The notes under the pieces are model-generated. The model was not told the DNA's origin, did no database searches, and saw nothing but the letters and a program-made list of their open reading frames with translations. 46,213 nucleotides of DNA from an uncultured Ruminococcus sp. Its GTDB lineage: Bacteria; Bacillota; Clostridia; Oscillospirales; Acutalibacteraceae. The DNA is taken from the NCBI GenBank assembly GCA_902802985.1, contig CADCOE010000041.1:1-46213 (forward strand). Reading direction: 5' to 3'. Every line of letters begins with the position of its first letter. The first letter of the stretch is position 1. Of this stretch, positions 1 to 7,177 are shown in pieces. The position numbers and the translations under genes are program-made.

Positions 1-1
1 C

Positions 2-655
2 AAAGCAGCCACTTCCTACAACATCAGAGTGAAGGTAAAGGATGCTTCCAACAAGGTTGTCAACAAAGACTTTACTGTAAAGGTAACCAAATCAACTGCC
101 TTGACTAATAATTCTACAATTTCTGCTACGGAAATTACACTCGGCAAATCATTGAAGGTTACTGCAACTGCAGCCGGCGGTGCCGGTTCGTATAAGTATG
201 GTGTATACTACAAAAAGTCCACTTCTGACAAATGGACAACTGCACAGAATTATGCCAATGTAGCATCGGTTACTTTTACTCCCAAAGTTGCTACAAAGTA
301 TGATGTATGTGTTAAAGTAAAGGACAGCAAAGATACCATCGTGAAAAAGTACTTTACGGTAACGGTATCAAAAGCGGCTGCGCTGACTAATACTTCAAAA
401 GTAAGTGCTACCTCCGTTGCAAAGGGTACTGCTGTTAAAATTACAGGATCAGCCTCTAACTATACGGATATGGTTTATTACAAGTATGAGTACAAGTATT
501 CGTCCGCAACAAGCTACACCACCATCAAGGATTACACCACTTCTACTACAGCAAGTTTTACTCCCGCCAAGGCAGGTAAGTATACCGTTCGTGTTACAGC
601 AATGGATATGGCACCTACATCGGCAGTAAAAACGATTACTGTGACAGTAACCTGA
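2..655 (+). CDS. Secreted tyrosine-motif repeat protein, C-terminal fragment
   Basis: The frame is open from the window edge (first full codon at 2), so the gene begins upstream and only about 217 C-terminal residues are seen. They contain the end of one and two further beta-sandwich-like modules of about 90 residues. Each has an N-S-T-I/K-V-S start, a G-x-S-x-K-V-T strand, a G-x-G-S-Y-K-Y-G-V-Y-Y core and a Y-D-V-C-V-K-V-K-D strand near its end. They match the modules of the protein at 14545-16572, which identifies the family as triple-tyrosine-motif (Y_Y_Y-like) extracellular repeats. The last module is more diverged. The chain stops directly after a beta strand, with no sortase signal or membrane anchor. 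A strong hairpin terminator follows. Probably secreted and involved in surface or matrix binding; the N-terminal catalytic part, if any, is outside the window. Confidence 0.75.
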   Translation, partial: KAATSYNIRVKVKDASNKVVNKDFTVKVTKSTALTNNSTISATEITLGKSLKVTATAAGGAGSYKYGVYYKKSTSDKWTTAQNYANVASVTFTPKVATKYDVCVKVKDSKDTIVKKYFTVTVSKAAALTNTSKVSATSVAKGTAVKITGSASNYTDMVYYKYEYKYSSATSYTTIKDYTTSTTASFTPAKAGKYTVRVTAMDMAPTSAVKTITVTVT

Positions 656-696
656 TTGTTTAATCAGTTAGCTTCTGTTTGAACAGACAAGTAAAC

Positions 697-732
697 AAAA
701 ATCCCCTGTACCATTTTGTACAGGGGATTTTT
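697..732. terminator. Bidirectional rho-independent terminator
   Basis: A perfect 15-bp stem (697-711 with 718-732) closes a 6-nt loop. The stem ends in A5 on the left and T5 on the right, so either strand gives a GC-rich hairpin followed by a U tract. It separates the convergent genes ending at 655 (+) and 760 (-). Confidence 0.9.
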
Positions 733-759
733 GCAGTTATCAATGAAAGAATGATCGGC

Positions 760-1539
760 TCATTTTAAATATTTACTTTTTATTCTTCTGCTGCCTTTTC
801 TCATTACAAAATTTCCTCTATATTTTTTATATCGTTTTCGTCGGGCCGCACCTTTGGTGTTCGAGTGAAACAAAAAGATAATGGTAATGGCAATCATCAC
901 CCCGATCACTGACCAGATGATAATACCTGTAATAAATGAAGTGTCATCGTGATGAATGGTTTCCAGTTCACCCAATGCATTGAAAGAAGTTTCTTCATAC
1001 GGCATCGGGGGGGCACTGAGCAATGCAGCAGCAGCGGCACGCTCGCTTTCTTCAAGCAATTTAGCGTCACTTTGCTGTTTGGGGGAAATATAATTTTCTT
1101 TATCGGCTGGAAGCACGGTTTCCAGATGGTTGATCCAGCCGAAAGGATCGGTTTCAAAAATTTCTGAAACCTGACTGTTTTCTTCCGAACGAGAGCTTTC
1201 TTCTGAAACGGAAGAACTGCTTTCCTCCGAGGAGACTTCCTCGGCAGAATGATGAGTTTCATCATTGCTCACGACCGAAGAGATCGTTTCCTCAACAGAG
1301 GATGAAGCAGACGAAGCATCTTCATAAGAACTGTCTATAATTGATGTTGATGTTTCCTCATTACTGCTGCTTTGATCTGTAGAAGATACGGAGCTTTCAA
1401 AAGAGCTTTCTAAGGAATTTTCTGCCGAACTTTCTAAAGAACTTTCGGCAGAGGACTCCACAGCGTAAGCAATGATTCCCATATTCCATATCAGCACTGC
1501 TGCTGTCATCAGCAGCCATATTTTTTTATTATTCTGCAT
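760..1539 (-). CDS. Ser/Glu-rich single-pass membrane protein of unknown function
   Basis: 259 residues. An N-terminal hydrophobic signal segment (about 7-26) is followed by a low-complexity extracytoplasmic region (about 27-125) dominated by E-S-S units, then a less biased 126-200 segment. A transmembrane helix follows at about 203-226, then a strongly basic 33-residue tail with many Lys and Arg. This gives an outside-extended, inside-basic single-pass arrangement if the signal is cleaved. A GGTGA ribosome binding site precedes the ATG and a TTGACA-18-TATAAT promoter lies at 1577-1606. I do not recognise the family. The Ser/Glu stalk resembles a glycosylated or wall-spanning linker, but that is inference. 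It lies downstream of spoIIP on the same strand but has its own promoter, so membership of the sporulation unit is not implied. Confidence 0.7.
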   Translation of the reverse strand: MQNNKKIWLLMTAAVLIWNMGIIAYAVESSAESSLESSAENSLESSFESSVSSTDQSSSNEETSTSIIDSSYEDASSASSSVEETISSVVSNDETHHSAEEVSSEESSSSVSEESSRSEENSQVSEIFETDPFGWINHLETVLPADKENYISPKQQSDAKLLEESERAAAAALLSAPPMPYEETSFNALGELETIHHDDTSFITGIIIWSVIGVMIAITIIFLFHSNTKGAARRKRYKKYRGNFVMRKGSRRIKSKYLK

Positions 1540-1576
1540 TTATTTCACCAGCCGAATAAAGTATTATTTCTATACT

Positions 1577-1606
1577 ATTATAACAGTGTATCGCCTTTTG
1601 TGTCAA
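1577..1606 (-). promoter_or_regulatory. Sigma-A promoter of the Ser/Glu-rich gene
   Basis: Read on the minus strand: TTGACA (1606-1601), 18-bp spacer, TATAAT (1582-1577), about 40 bp ahead of the start at 1539. Confidence 0.8.
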
Positions 1607-1672
1607 ATCCAAGAGAATAGTGTCGTTTCACTTCATTCAACAATCAAACTGCTGTTTTTTCACGTTACGTTA

Positions 1673-2845
1673 TCAAGCCGTGGAAAGCGTTTGAACCAGA
1701 ACTTTTCCCAATAAGTATCCCGAATATCTGACTTCTTCGATCGTATTTGCTTCTGCTCCGATTTCTATAAGCAGCGAGCCGGTGTTTACGTTCATATTAT
1801 ACATAAAGTCCGCAAAATATAATGGACGCATCATTTCGGGATACATTTCGGCAGCAGTATGCTGAATTTTTAGCGCAAAGCGAAGGTTGTATTCCCAATC
1901 TTCAAATTCTTCACTTTCGTCATAGTTATAGCCGGAGAGTATCATTACCTGAGCAGCTTTTTTTCCGTCAACAGTGAAAACCGGTTTGGACTTGGAGTTG
2001 TCGGTGCCAATACCGTCACGGTGAATATCAAGAACGACTTTAATGGACGGGTATTTTTTTAAATATTTGTTAATGGTTTCAAGACTTCGGTTATAGGCAC
2101 CATTATAACTGGGATAGTCGTGAATGGTCGTATCATGGATGGTTTTAATACCTGCTTTGTTAAGCTGTTTGGTAATTTCATCACCGACAGCACATACATT
2201 TTGAGATGGATCGGTTGTTCGGGGATAAAAGCTGTCGTAAAAGTAACCCGTATCATATTTCAGAAAACTTTCACTGGTGTGAGTGTGATAGATCAAGACT
2301 TGGGGTTGATTGTTTTTTTCGATAGTAAAGCCAAGTTTGCCCTCCAGTTCTTCTGCAATGTCAATATTGGCAGAGGAAGCATTTTTGATCTGTACATTGC
2401 CGTAAGATTGATTGCCGGTGGTAGTGTTAAATTCCGTAACGGGGTATTTGTCCTCTCCTTTGTGGTCTTTGTCATATTGCGTTAATTCTTTTTTGGTAGG
2501 TTCGGATGCCTGAAATACATCGTCCGCTTGATTTTGCTGCTGTTGGGAAGGATTGTTATATCCCACCGATACTTCAGAAGTATCAGTGACGGCAGTGAGT
2601 GGTTGTTCACTTTCTCCGGATGAAGTTTCGGCAGGGGAGGAATTGTTTTCTGATGATCTGTCCAAAGGTTTGGAATACTCAGCATTGCCTGTGGGAAAAG
2701 TCATTTCAGCTGCCATCAAATCTAACGGAGGTTGTGGATTGGTTTCATATATTCTTGCTGCAACACATATCACGGCAACGGATAGGAGAAGTGTTGACGT
2801 CAGACACAAAAAAATGTTGTGGATCTTATTCTTAATGCTTTTCAT
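1673..2845 (-). CDS. spoIIP: Stage II sporulation protein P (cell-wall hydrolase)
   Basis: 390 residues. A short cytoplasmic N-terminus, one membrane segment (about 11-31) and a Ser/Gln/Pro-rich extracytoplasmic linker (about 50-175) lead to the SpoIIP hydrolase domain (about 180-388). Visible family motifs are H-T-H-T-S-E-S at 187-193, D-I-H-R-D at 273-277 and the L-L-I-E-I-G-A-E-A-N block at 358-367; His and Glu residues of these motifs form the metal-dependent active site. SpoIIP is an amidase/endopeptidase that, with SpoIID and SpoIIM, degrades septal peptidoglycan during forespore engulfment. The gene lies 124 bp downstream of gpr on the same strand, the gpr-spoIIP order known from Bacillus. 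A GGAGG site sits 7 bp before the ATG. Length and domain order are normal. Confidence 0.93.
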   Translation of the reverse strand: MKSIKNKIHNIFLCLTSTLLLSVAVICVAARIYETNPQPPLDLMAAEMTFPTGNAEYSKPLDRSSENNSSPAETSSGESEQPLTAVTDTSEVSVGYNNPSQQQQNQADDVFQASEPTKKELTQYDKDHKGEDKYPVTEFNTTTGNQSYGNVQIKNASSANIDIAEELEGKLGFTIEKNNQPQVLIYHTHTSESFLKYDTGYFYDSFYPRTTDPSQNVCAVGDEITKQLNKAGIKTIHDTTIHDYPSYNGAYNRSLETINKYLKKYPSIKVVLDIHRDGIGTDNSKSKPVFTVDGKKAAQVMILSGYNYDESEEFEDWEYNLRFALKIQHTAAEMYPEMMRPLYFADFMYNMNVNTGSLLIEIGAEANTIEEVRYSGYLLGKVLVQTLSTA

Positions 2846-2969
2846 TCACTTTCCTCCCGTTTCATACCATAAGAAGCTTTTGCTCAACACATTCATAAGA
2901 TGACCCAATGCCATATTTTCTGAGATGGAGAAAAAGCCTTGGTATTATTCTATGACGAGAGGATCTGCT

Positions 2970-3854
2970 TTATGAAACAAGCGACATCAATGTATTGTAA
3001 TCGACGCTGCTCTGTAAGGCACAATTGACGGCTGAACCGATCAGTTTGGCTCCTCTTTCGGTCAGAAGATCAATTTCACGGGGAGTAACGATCATATTTT
3101 CACTTTGAGGGGTAATTTTACTGCCGAGAATTTCATCGGCACTGTCCGTGATGTTGAGAATATCGCAAGCAAGTGTTAAAGCATCCACAACAGTAGGAAT
3201 ACCCACCGCAATAACGGGAATACCAAGACTTTCCTTATCCAGCTTAAAGCGATAATTTCCTACCCCCGATCCGGGAACAATTCCGCTGTCACAAATCTGT
3301 ACCGTACAGCCCAGACGGGACAGATTTCTCGATGCAAGGGCATCAATTACAATCACAGCAGCAGGATGGAGCCGTTCAACAAGTGATAAAATCATTTCTC
3401 CGGCTTCAATGCCCGTTTGTCCCAGAACGCCGGGGGAAATGACCGAAACGGGGCGGAGAATGTCCAGTCCGGCAGCACGTGCCCATTCCCCTTGAATATG
3501 ACGGGTAGCAAGAATATATTGGGTGCTTTTGGGTCCGATAGCGTCGGGGGTGGTATTGATGTTGCCGAGTCCGACTGCCAGAATAGAACCGCTTGAAGGC
3601 AAAAGGAAACGTATTTCATCAGCAATGGCAAGAATTTTTTCCTTTGCATCGGTAAAATCATCGGAAAGAGCCAAATTTTCAAATGTAATATAAGTGCCTT
3701 TTGGTTTTCCGAGCTGTTCAGCAGCTTTTTCTGTATGAATAATCAGTCGGGTCGCCTTGACCACTTTGTTTTCCAATTCCGTCAATTCTGCCCCTTCAAC
3801 TTCTCCGTTCCAAAATTGATGTGCCTCTGCCGCAAGATCGGTTCTGAATTGCAT
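2970..3854 (-). CDS. gpr: Germination protease GPR (peptidase family A25)
   Basis: The start is placed at the ATG at 3854: the AAGGAG site (3868-3863) lies 8 bp upstream of it and overlaps the alternative GTG at 3863. The product is 294 residues and begins M-Q-F-R-T-D-L-A, a typical GPR propeptide start. GPR is made as a zymogen in the forespore and, on germination, degrades the small acid-soluble spore proteins protecting DNA. Conserved blocks are V-G-L-G-N (94-98) with N-T-T-P-D-A-I-G-P just after, P-G-V-L-G-Q-T-G-I-E (about 141-150), V-I-D-A-L-A-S-R (169-176) and D-S-G-I-V-P-G-S-G (about 189-197). Asp104 and Asp171 sit in the blocks carrying the family's catalytic aspartates. A possible forespore-type promoter is discussed in the findings. 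Confidence 0.94.
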   Translation of the reverse strand: MQFRTDLAAEAHQFWNGEVEGAELTELENKVVKATRLIIHTEKAAEQLGKPKGTYITFENLALSDDFTDAKEKILAIADEIRFLLPSSGSILAVGLGNINTTPDAIGPKSTQYILATRHIQGEWARAAGLDILRPVSVISPGVLGQTGIEAGEMILSLVERLHPAAVIVIDALASRNLSRLGCTVQICDSGIVPGSGVGNYRFKLDKESLGIPVIAVGIPTVVDALTLACDILNITDSADEILGSKITPQSENMIVTPREIDLLTERGAKLIGSAVNCALQSSVDYNTLMSLVS

Positions 3855-3990
3855 ATTACTCACTCCTTGTTTTTAATCGTGTGCTATTAGTATCGGTAAA
3901 AATTGACACCATTATACGTAGGTGCAGATTATTCATTATCCCGTTCCAAAAAAATTGAAAAAATTCTTTTAAATACAGCAAAAATGATTG

Positions 3991-4019
3991 TTGACAGTGA
4001 TAATCAATAGAAGTATAAT
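3991..4019 (+). promoter_or_regulatory. Perfect consensus sigma-A promoter
   Basis: TTGACA (3991-3996), 17-bp spacer, TATAAT (4014-4019), 49 bp ahead of the lipoprotein start at 4069. Confidence 0.9.
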
Positions 4020-4068
4020 ATCAATGGATAAAAGGAAGTATAAGAAGTATTGACCTATGGAGGAATAT

Positions 4069-5337
4069 ATGAAAAGGTTTATATCGGCAGCACTTGCTGC
4101 AGGAATGATTGCATCTTCTTTATTGCTGGCAGCCTGCAATAAAGAAACTCAAAATGAAAATACCGGTGATCAGTCACAGATCACCAGTACTGCTTCGCAA
4201 ATTTCCAACCAATTTGAAAATCAGGAAGAAAGCATTGCCGAAATCAGTGTTAATGACGCAGTGCCGGAAATGACAAGCAGCCAAATATCCCAGATGTCAA
4301 AGGAATTGGACTCCTATAAAAAAGTACCTGAATTTGCTACAAGTGAAGAAACAGTAGACGCACATTCCCTTACGGAAAAGCTCAAATTGATGGTAATTCC
4401 CGATAACTCCGATAAAACCTATACTGATCTTGTGATAGGTCAGGTGAAAAACGCTGCCTCAATGGCAGGCTTCAAAGAGGATAATGTTGATATAAAGACT
4501 ACCGATGGTACGGTTTCGGCGGTCAGCGATGCGTTGAATTCCGCTATCGAAAAGAAAAGCGATGCCGTAGTGATGTTCGGTGATATTGACAAGGATAATG
4601 TATCTACTGCGATCGAAACAGTACAGGCAAATGGTATAGAAGTGATTTCTTCAGGCTGTGCCGGTAAAGGCATTGACGATCATTTTGTCGATAATACAAT
4701 GCCTGTGGATTATCAGCTTGCCGGCAAAATAATGGCTGACTGGACCTTGGTCAAGAAAAATGGCAAAGTGAATGCTCTTGCTGTCAACCAGTCGGATTCT
4801 GCACTGTCCAATACAATTTACAGCGGATTTGCCGAGGAATTTAAAAAATACGTTTCAACCGCTACGGGCTACTGTACGACTGTGAACGGTACGGCTGTGG
4901 AAGTCGGAAATGGATTTTCTGCTAAAATTAAGGACGAACTGACCAAAGACCCTAACATCAATTACATTATTGTATTTGATGATGCGATGATCAGTGATGC
5001 TGTCAGTGCTGTCAGTCAGGCTAACAGCAAAGCAAAGGTGATTGCAACGGGCGGCTCCAAAGAAGCATTTGATATGGCACAAAGTGGTAATATCGAAATG
5101 CTGGTGGCACACAGCTATGAATGGATAGGATATGCAACAATTGATTATGCCCTGCGTGTAATGACCGGTTCCAAACTTCCCACTGACCAGAATGTTCCGT
5201 TTAGAATTGTGGATGCGGATATTATTAAAAAGGCACTGGCAGAAGATACAGATGATGCGGATGGATTTTATCAGATCTGCTTTGGTGCGGCATTTGTTGA
5301 CGGCTATAAGCAGTTGTGGGGATTAGAGTATGAATGA
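4069..5337 (+). CDS. Sugar-type ABC transporter substrate-binding lipoprotein (orphan)
   Basis: The start is set at 4069 because GGAGG (4059-4063) lies 5 bp upstream; the earlier in-frame ATG at 4057 overlaps that site. The 422-residue product has a lipoprotein signal with lipobox L-A-A-C (Cys23), a Gln/Asn/Ser-rich tether (about 24-100) and a type I periplasmic-binding fold of the Peripl_BP_4 (ribose/galactose-binding-like) class from about 105 to the end. Features include K-L-M-V-I-P-D-N-S-D-K at the first strand, S-D-A-V-V-M-F-G-D-I-D, N-G-I-E-V-I-S-S-G and I-I-V-F-D-D-A-M-I. No ABC ATPase or permease is adjacent, so it either serves a distant transporter or acts as a ligand sensor. It is a single-gene unit, bounded by a perfect promoter and a terminator. 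The ligand cannot be read from the sequence. Confidence 0.85.
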   Translation: MKRFISAALAAGMIASSLLLAACNKETQNENTGDQSQITSTASQISNQFENQEESIAEISVNDAVPEMTSSQISQMSKELDSYKKVPEFATSEETVDAHSLTEKLKLMVIPDNSDKTYTDLVIGQVKNAASMAGFKEDNVDIKTTDGTVSAVSDALNSAIEKKSDAVVMFGDIDKDNVSTAIETVQANGIEVISSGCAGKGIDDHFVDNTMPVDYQLAGKIMADWTLVKKNGKVNALAVNQSDSALSNTIYSGFAEEFKKYVSTATGYCTTVNGTAVEVGNGFSAKIKDELTKDPNINYIIVFDDAMISDAVSAVSQANSKAKVIATGGSKEAFDMAQSGNIEMLVAHSYEWIGYATIDYALRVMTGSKLPTDQNVPFRIVDADIIKKALAEDTDDADGFYQICFGAAFVDGYKQLWGLEYE

Positions 5338-5342
5338 TTTTT

Positions 5343-5373
5343 ACGGAGAGTACAAAATGCTCTCCGTTTTTTC
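5343..5373 (+). terminator. Rho-independent terminator of the binding lipoprotein
   Basis: An 8-bp stem (5343-5350 with 5360-5367), 9-nt loop, followed by a run of T to 5373, six bases after the stop codon. Confidence 0.88.
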
Positions 5374-5391
5374 TATGATCAAAGGAAAAAT

Positions 5392-5445
5392 AATATTATT
5401 GTATTTAAATTGTATTACACAATATTATTGTATTTAAATTGTATT
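5392..5445. repeat. Perfect 25-bp direct repeat directly upstream of a promoter
   Basis: The copies at 5392-5416 and 5421-5445 are identical over 25 bp and separated by 4 bp (ACAC), a period of 29 bp. Each is A+T-rich and contains TTTAAA flanked by two TTGTATT/ATTGTATT elements. The second copy ends 5 bp before the -35 box at 5451, the position of UP elements or an activator/repressor site. Confidence 0.9.
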
Positions 5446-5450
5446 TAAGA

Positions 5451-5480
5451 TTGACATTAAGTGATGAAATGTACTATAAT
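5451..5480 (+). promoter_or_regulatory. Sigma-A promoter of the zinc-ribbon/repeat protein gene
   Basis: TTGACA (5451-5456), 18-bp spacer, TATAAT (5475-5480). The resulting leader is about 150 nt to the ATG at 5636; the rest of 5374-5635 holds only the direct repeat and this leader. Confidence 0.82.
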
Positions 5481-5635
5481 ATTTTAAGATGGACTTTCAT
5501 AAATATGATGAAAGCTGCGTTAAATAATTGTTCCATTTTAACCTAAATGGACAAGAAATCTGCCTTTATTAGGTGAGTAAAAATATCACTAAATGAAATT
5601 GAGTAAAGATAAACTAAACACATAGGAGGAAAATT

Positions 5636-7051
5636 ATGAAGATATGTGCATCGTGTGGTGCGTCCTTGCCCGAACAAGCTACCTTTTGTGTTTCTTGCGG
5701 TTCGACCGATATAAGAGAAGAAGGATATGCTCAGCAATATGAATATGAAAATTCATATGATAATAACGGTTATGGTAATCAATACGCCGAACCGTATCAA
5801 GATGATGGTTACGATAATCAATACGATAATCAGTATCAAAACGGTTACGGTAATCAATATGCCGAACAATATCAAGATGATGGTTACGGTAATCAATACG
5901 CTGAGCAGTATGAAGATGAGGGGTACAATAATCAGTACGGTAATCAGTATCAAAACGGTTATGGTAATCAGTATGCCGAACAGTATCAAGATGATGGTTA
6001 CGGTAATCAATACACTGAACAGTATGATAACGGTGGCTATCGTAATCAGTATCAGAACGGCTACAGAAATCAGTATGGCGATCAGTACGAACAAAATGGC
6101 TACGGTAATCAATATGCCGAACAGTATCAAGATGATGGTTACGGTAATCAATACGCCGAGCAGTATGAAGATGAAGGTTACGATGATCAGTATGGTAATC
6201 AATATCAAAATGGTTACGGTGATCAATATGCCGAACAGTATCAAGATAACGGCTATGAGGAGCCGTATGCTGCACAGCCTCAGCCAAGACCACAACCCTA
6301 TTCTGTCCCGCAGCCTCAGCCAAGACCACAACCCCATCCTGTCCCGCAGTCTCAGCCACAGCCTCTTCCGGTTTCTCCGCAGCCTGAACCTGAACCACAG
6401 TCACAGCCGCCTGTCAATGAAGCACAGCCGGTGAACGAAGCAGTTGAAAATGCGGAAGAACCTGCTGAAAATGTTGATATTCTTGAAAAGATAAAGGCAC
6501 AAGAGGAAAATATTGATCCGTACGAAAGTTCCAAGGACTTCAAATTTGAGAAAAAAGAAGAGGAACCTGTGGAAGAAGGTCCCAAAGAAAAACCAAAAAA
6601 TATTAAAGAATTTATTGCTATGCTCCGTGATACCAAAGACTATACCATTCTTCAGGACAGAAATGATATGCAGGTAAATAGAAATATTTGTATCATTGCG
6701 TGTTTGGGTATCACTTTCTGGGTGCCACTGGTGTTTAAAGGCGGCTCCAGAGTAGGTCGTTTTTATGCTAATCAGGGTTTGCTTATATTCATCACCAGTA
6801 TTGCATCCAGTATTTTATATGGTATTTTTTCCGGTATTATCGGAGTTGCCTGCACTACTTATACTACCTTCGGTTTGACGGAAACAGTGGCAACACTCAG
6901 TGTTGGCGGTATTATTCTTGATATTCTGTTCTTTGCGTTGTGTTATGCGGTACCGATCTTCCTGTTTGTGTGTGGTTTTTTGGATATTCGCAGCGGCAAA
7001 GTACGTGATTTACCTTTGGTAGGAAAAATTCACTTGATCGGTCAACGATAA
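5636..7051 (+). CDS. Zinc-ribbon, Tyr/Gln-repeat, multi-pass membrane protein
   Basis: 471 residues in four parts. (1) A four-cysteine zinc ribbon at 1-24 (Cys4, Cys7, Cys18, Cys21). (2) A low-complexity stretch at about 31-208 built from tandem units such as G-Y-G-N-Q-Y-A-E-Q-Y-Q-D-D, very rich in Tyr, Gln, Asn and Asp. (3) A Pro/Gln-rich block (about 212-255) followed by an acidic/Lys segment (to about 325). (4) A C-terminal membrane region (about 349-460) with three or four hydrophobic segments and an F-Y-A-N-Q-G-L motif reminiscent of DUF4870-like proteins. It ends in a G-K-V-R-D-L-P-L-V-G-K tail. AGGAGG lies 6 bp before the ATG. The architecture suggests a cytoplasmic zinc ribbon and flexible sticky linker tethered to the membrane; the function is unknown. 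Repeat units are highly similar at DNA level, so copy number may vary between strains. Confidence 0.8.
   Translation: MKICASCGASLPEQATFCVSCGSTDIREEGYAQQYEYENSYDNNGYGNQYAEPYQDDGYDNQYDNQYQNGYGNQYAEQYQDDGYGNQYAEQYEDEGYNNQYGNQYQNGYGNQYAEQYQDDGYGNQYTEQYDNGGYRNQYQNGYRNQYGDQYEQNGYGNQYAEQYQDDGYGNQYAEQYEDEGYDDQYGNQYQNGYGDQYAEQYQDNGYEEPYAAQPQPRPQPYSVPQPQPRPQPHPVPQSQPQPLPVSPQPEPEPQSQPPVNEAQPVNEAVENAEEPAENVDILEKIKAQEENIDPYESSKDFKFEKKEEEPVEEGPKEKPKNIKEFIAMLRDTKDYTILQDRNDMQVNRNICIIACLGITFWVPLVFKGGSRVGRFYANQGLLIFITSIASSILYGIFSGIIGVACTTYTTFGLTETVATLSVGGIILDILFFALCYAVPIFLFVCGFLDIRSGKVRDLPLVGKIHLIGQR
5756..6257 (+). repeat. In-frame tandem repeats coding for Tyr/Gln/Asp units
   Basis: A block of about 500 bp repeats short motifs (GGTTACGGTAATCAATA, GAACAGTATCAAGATGA and variants) in the gene's reading frame, with mostly synonymous drift. 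A second smaller duplication (24 identical bp at 6275-6298 and 6311-6334) encodes the Pro/Gln block. These repeats also generate long open frames on both strands that are not genes. Confidence 0.9.
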
Positions 7052-7073
7052 AACGATCATTCAAATCAAAATC

Positions 7074-7117
7074 CGGAGGATACATTTTCGCTAAAAGAAA
7101 ATGTATCCTCCGTTTTT
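7074..7117 (+). terminator. Strong rho-independent terminator
   Basis: A perfect 16-bp stem (7074-7089 with 7097-7112), 7-nt loop and T5 tail, 22 bp after the stop at 7051. Minus-strand reading gives the same hairpin followed by TTTTG, so it may also serve the convergent gene ending at 7178. Confidence 0.92.
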
Positions 7118-7177
7118 CAGAAAGTGGACTTACAAAACAGCACAAAAACACCTGTTGGAGCTTCTGCATATCCTGTT

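Noticed and set aside
5756..6257. CRISPR-like array
   Set aside because: The repeats are in frame, short, drift synonymously and have no unique spacers; no cas genes are near.
5679..6434. Long open frames on both strands inside the Tyr/Gln repeat region
   Set aside because: They are products of the short DNA repeat period. They lack ribosome binding sites, have absurd composition (Met/Ile/Asn/Thr or His/Asp/Arg runs) and are antisense or out of frame to the gene with a clear start and zinc ribbon.
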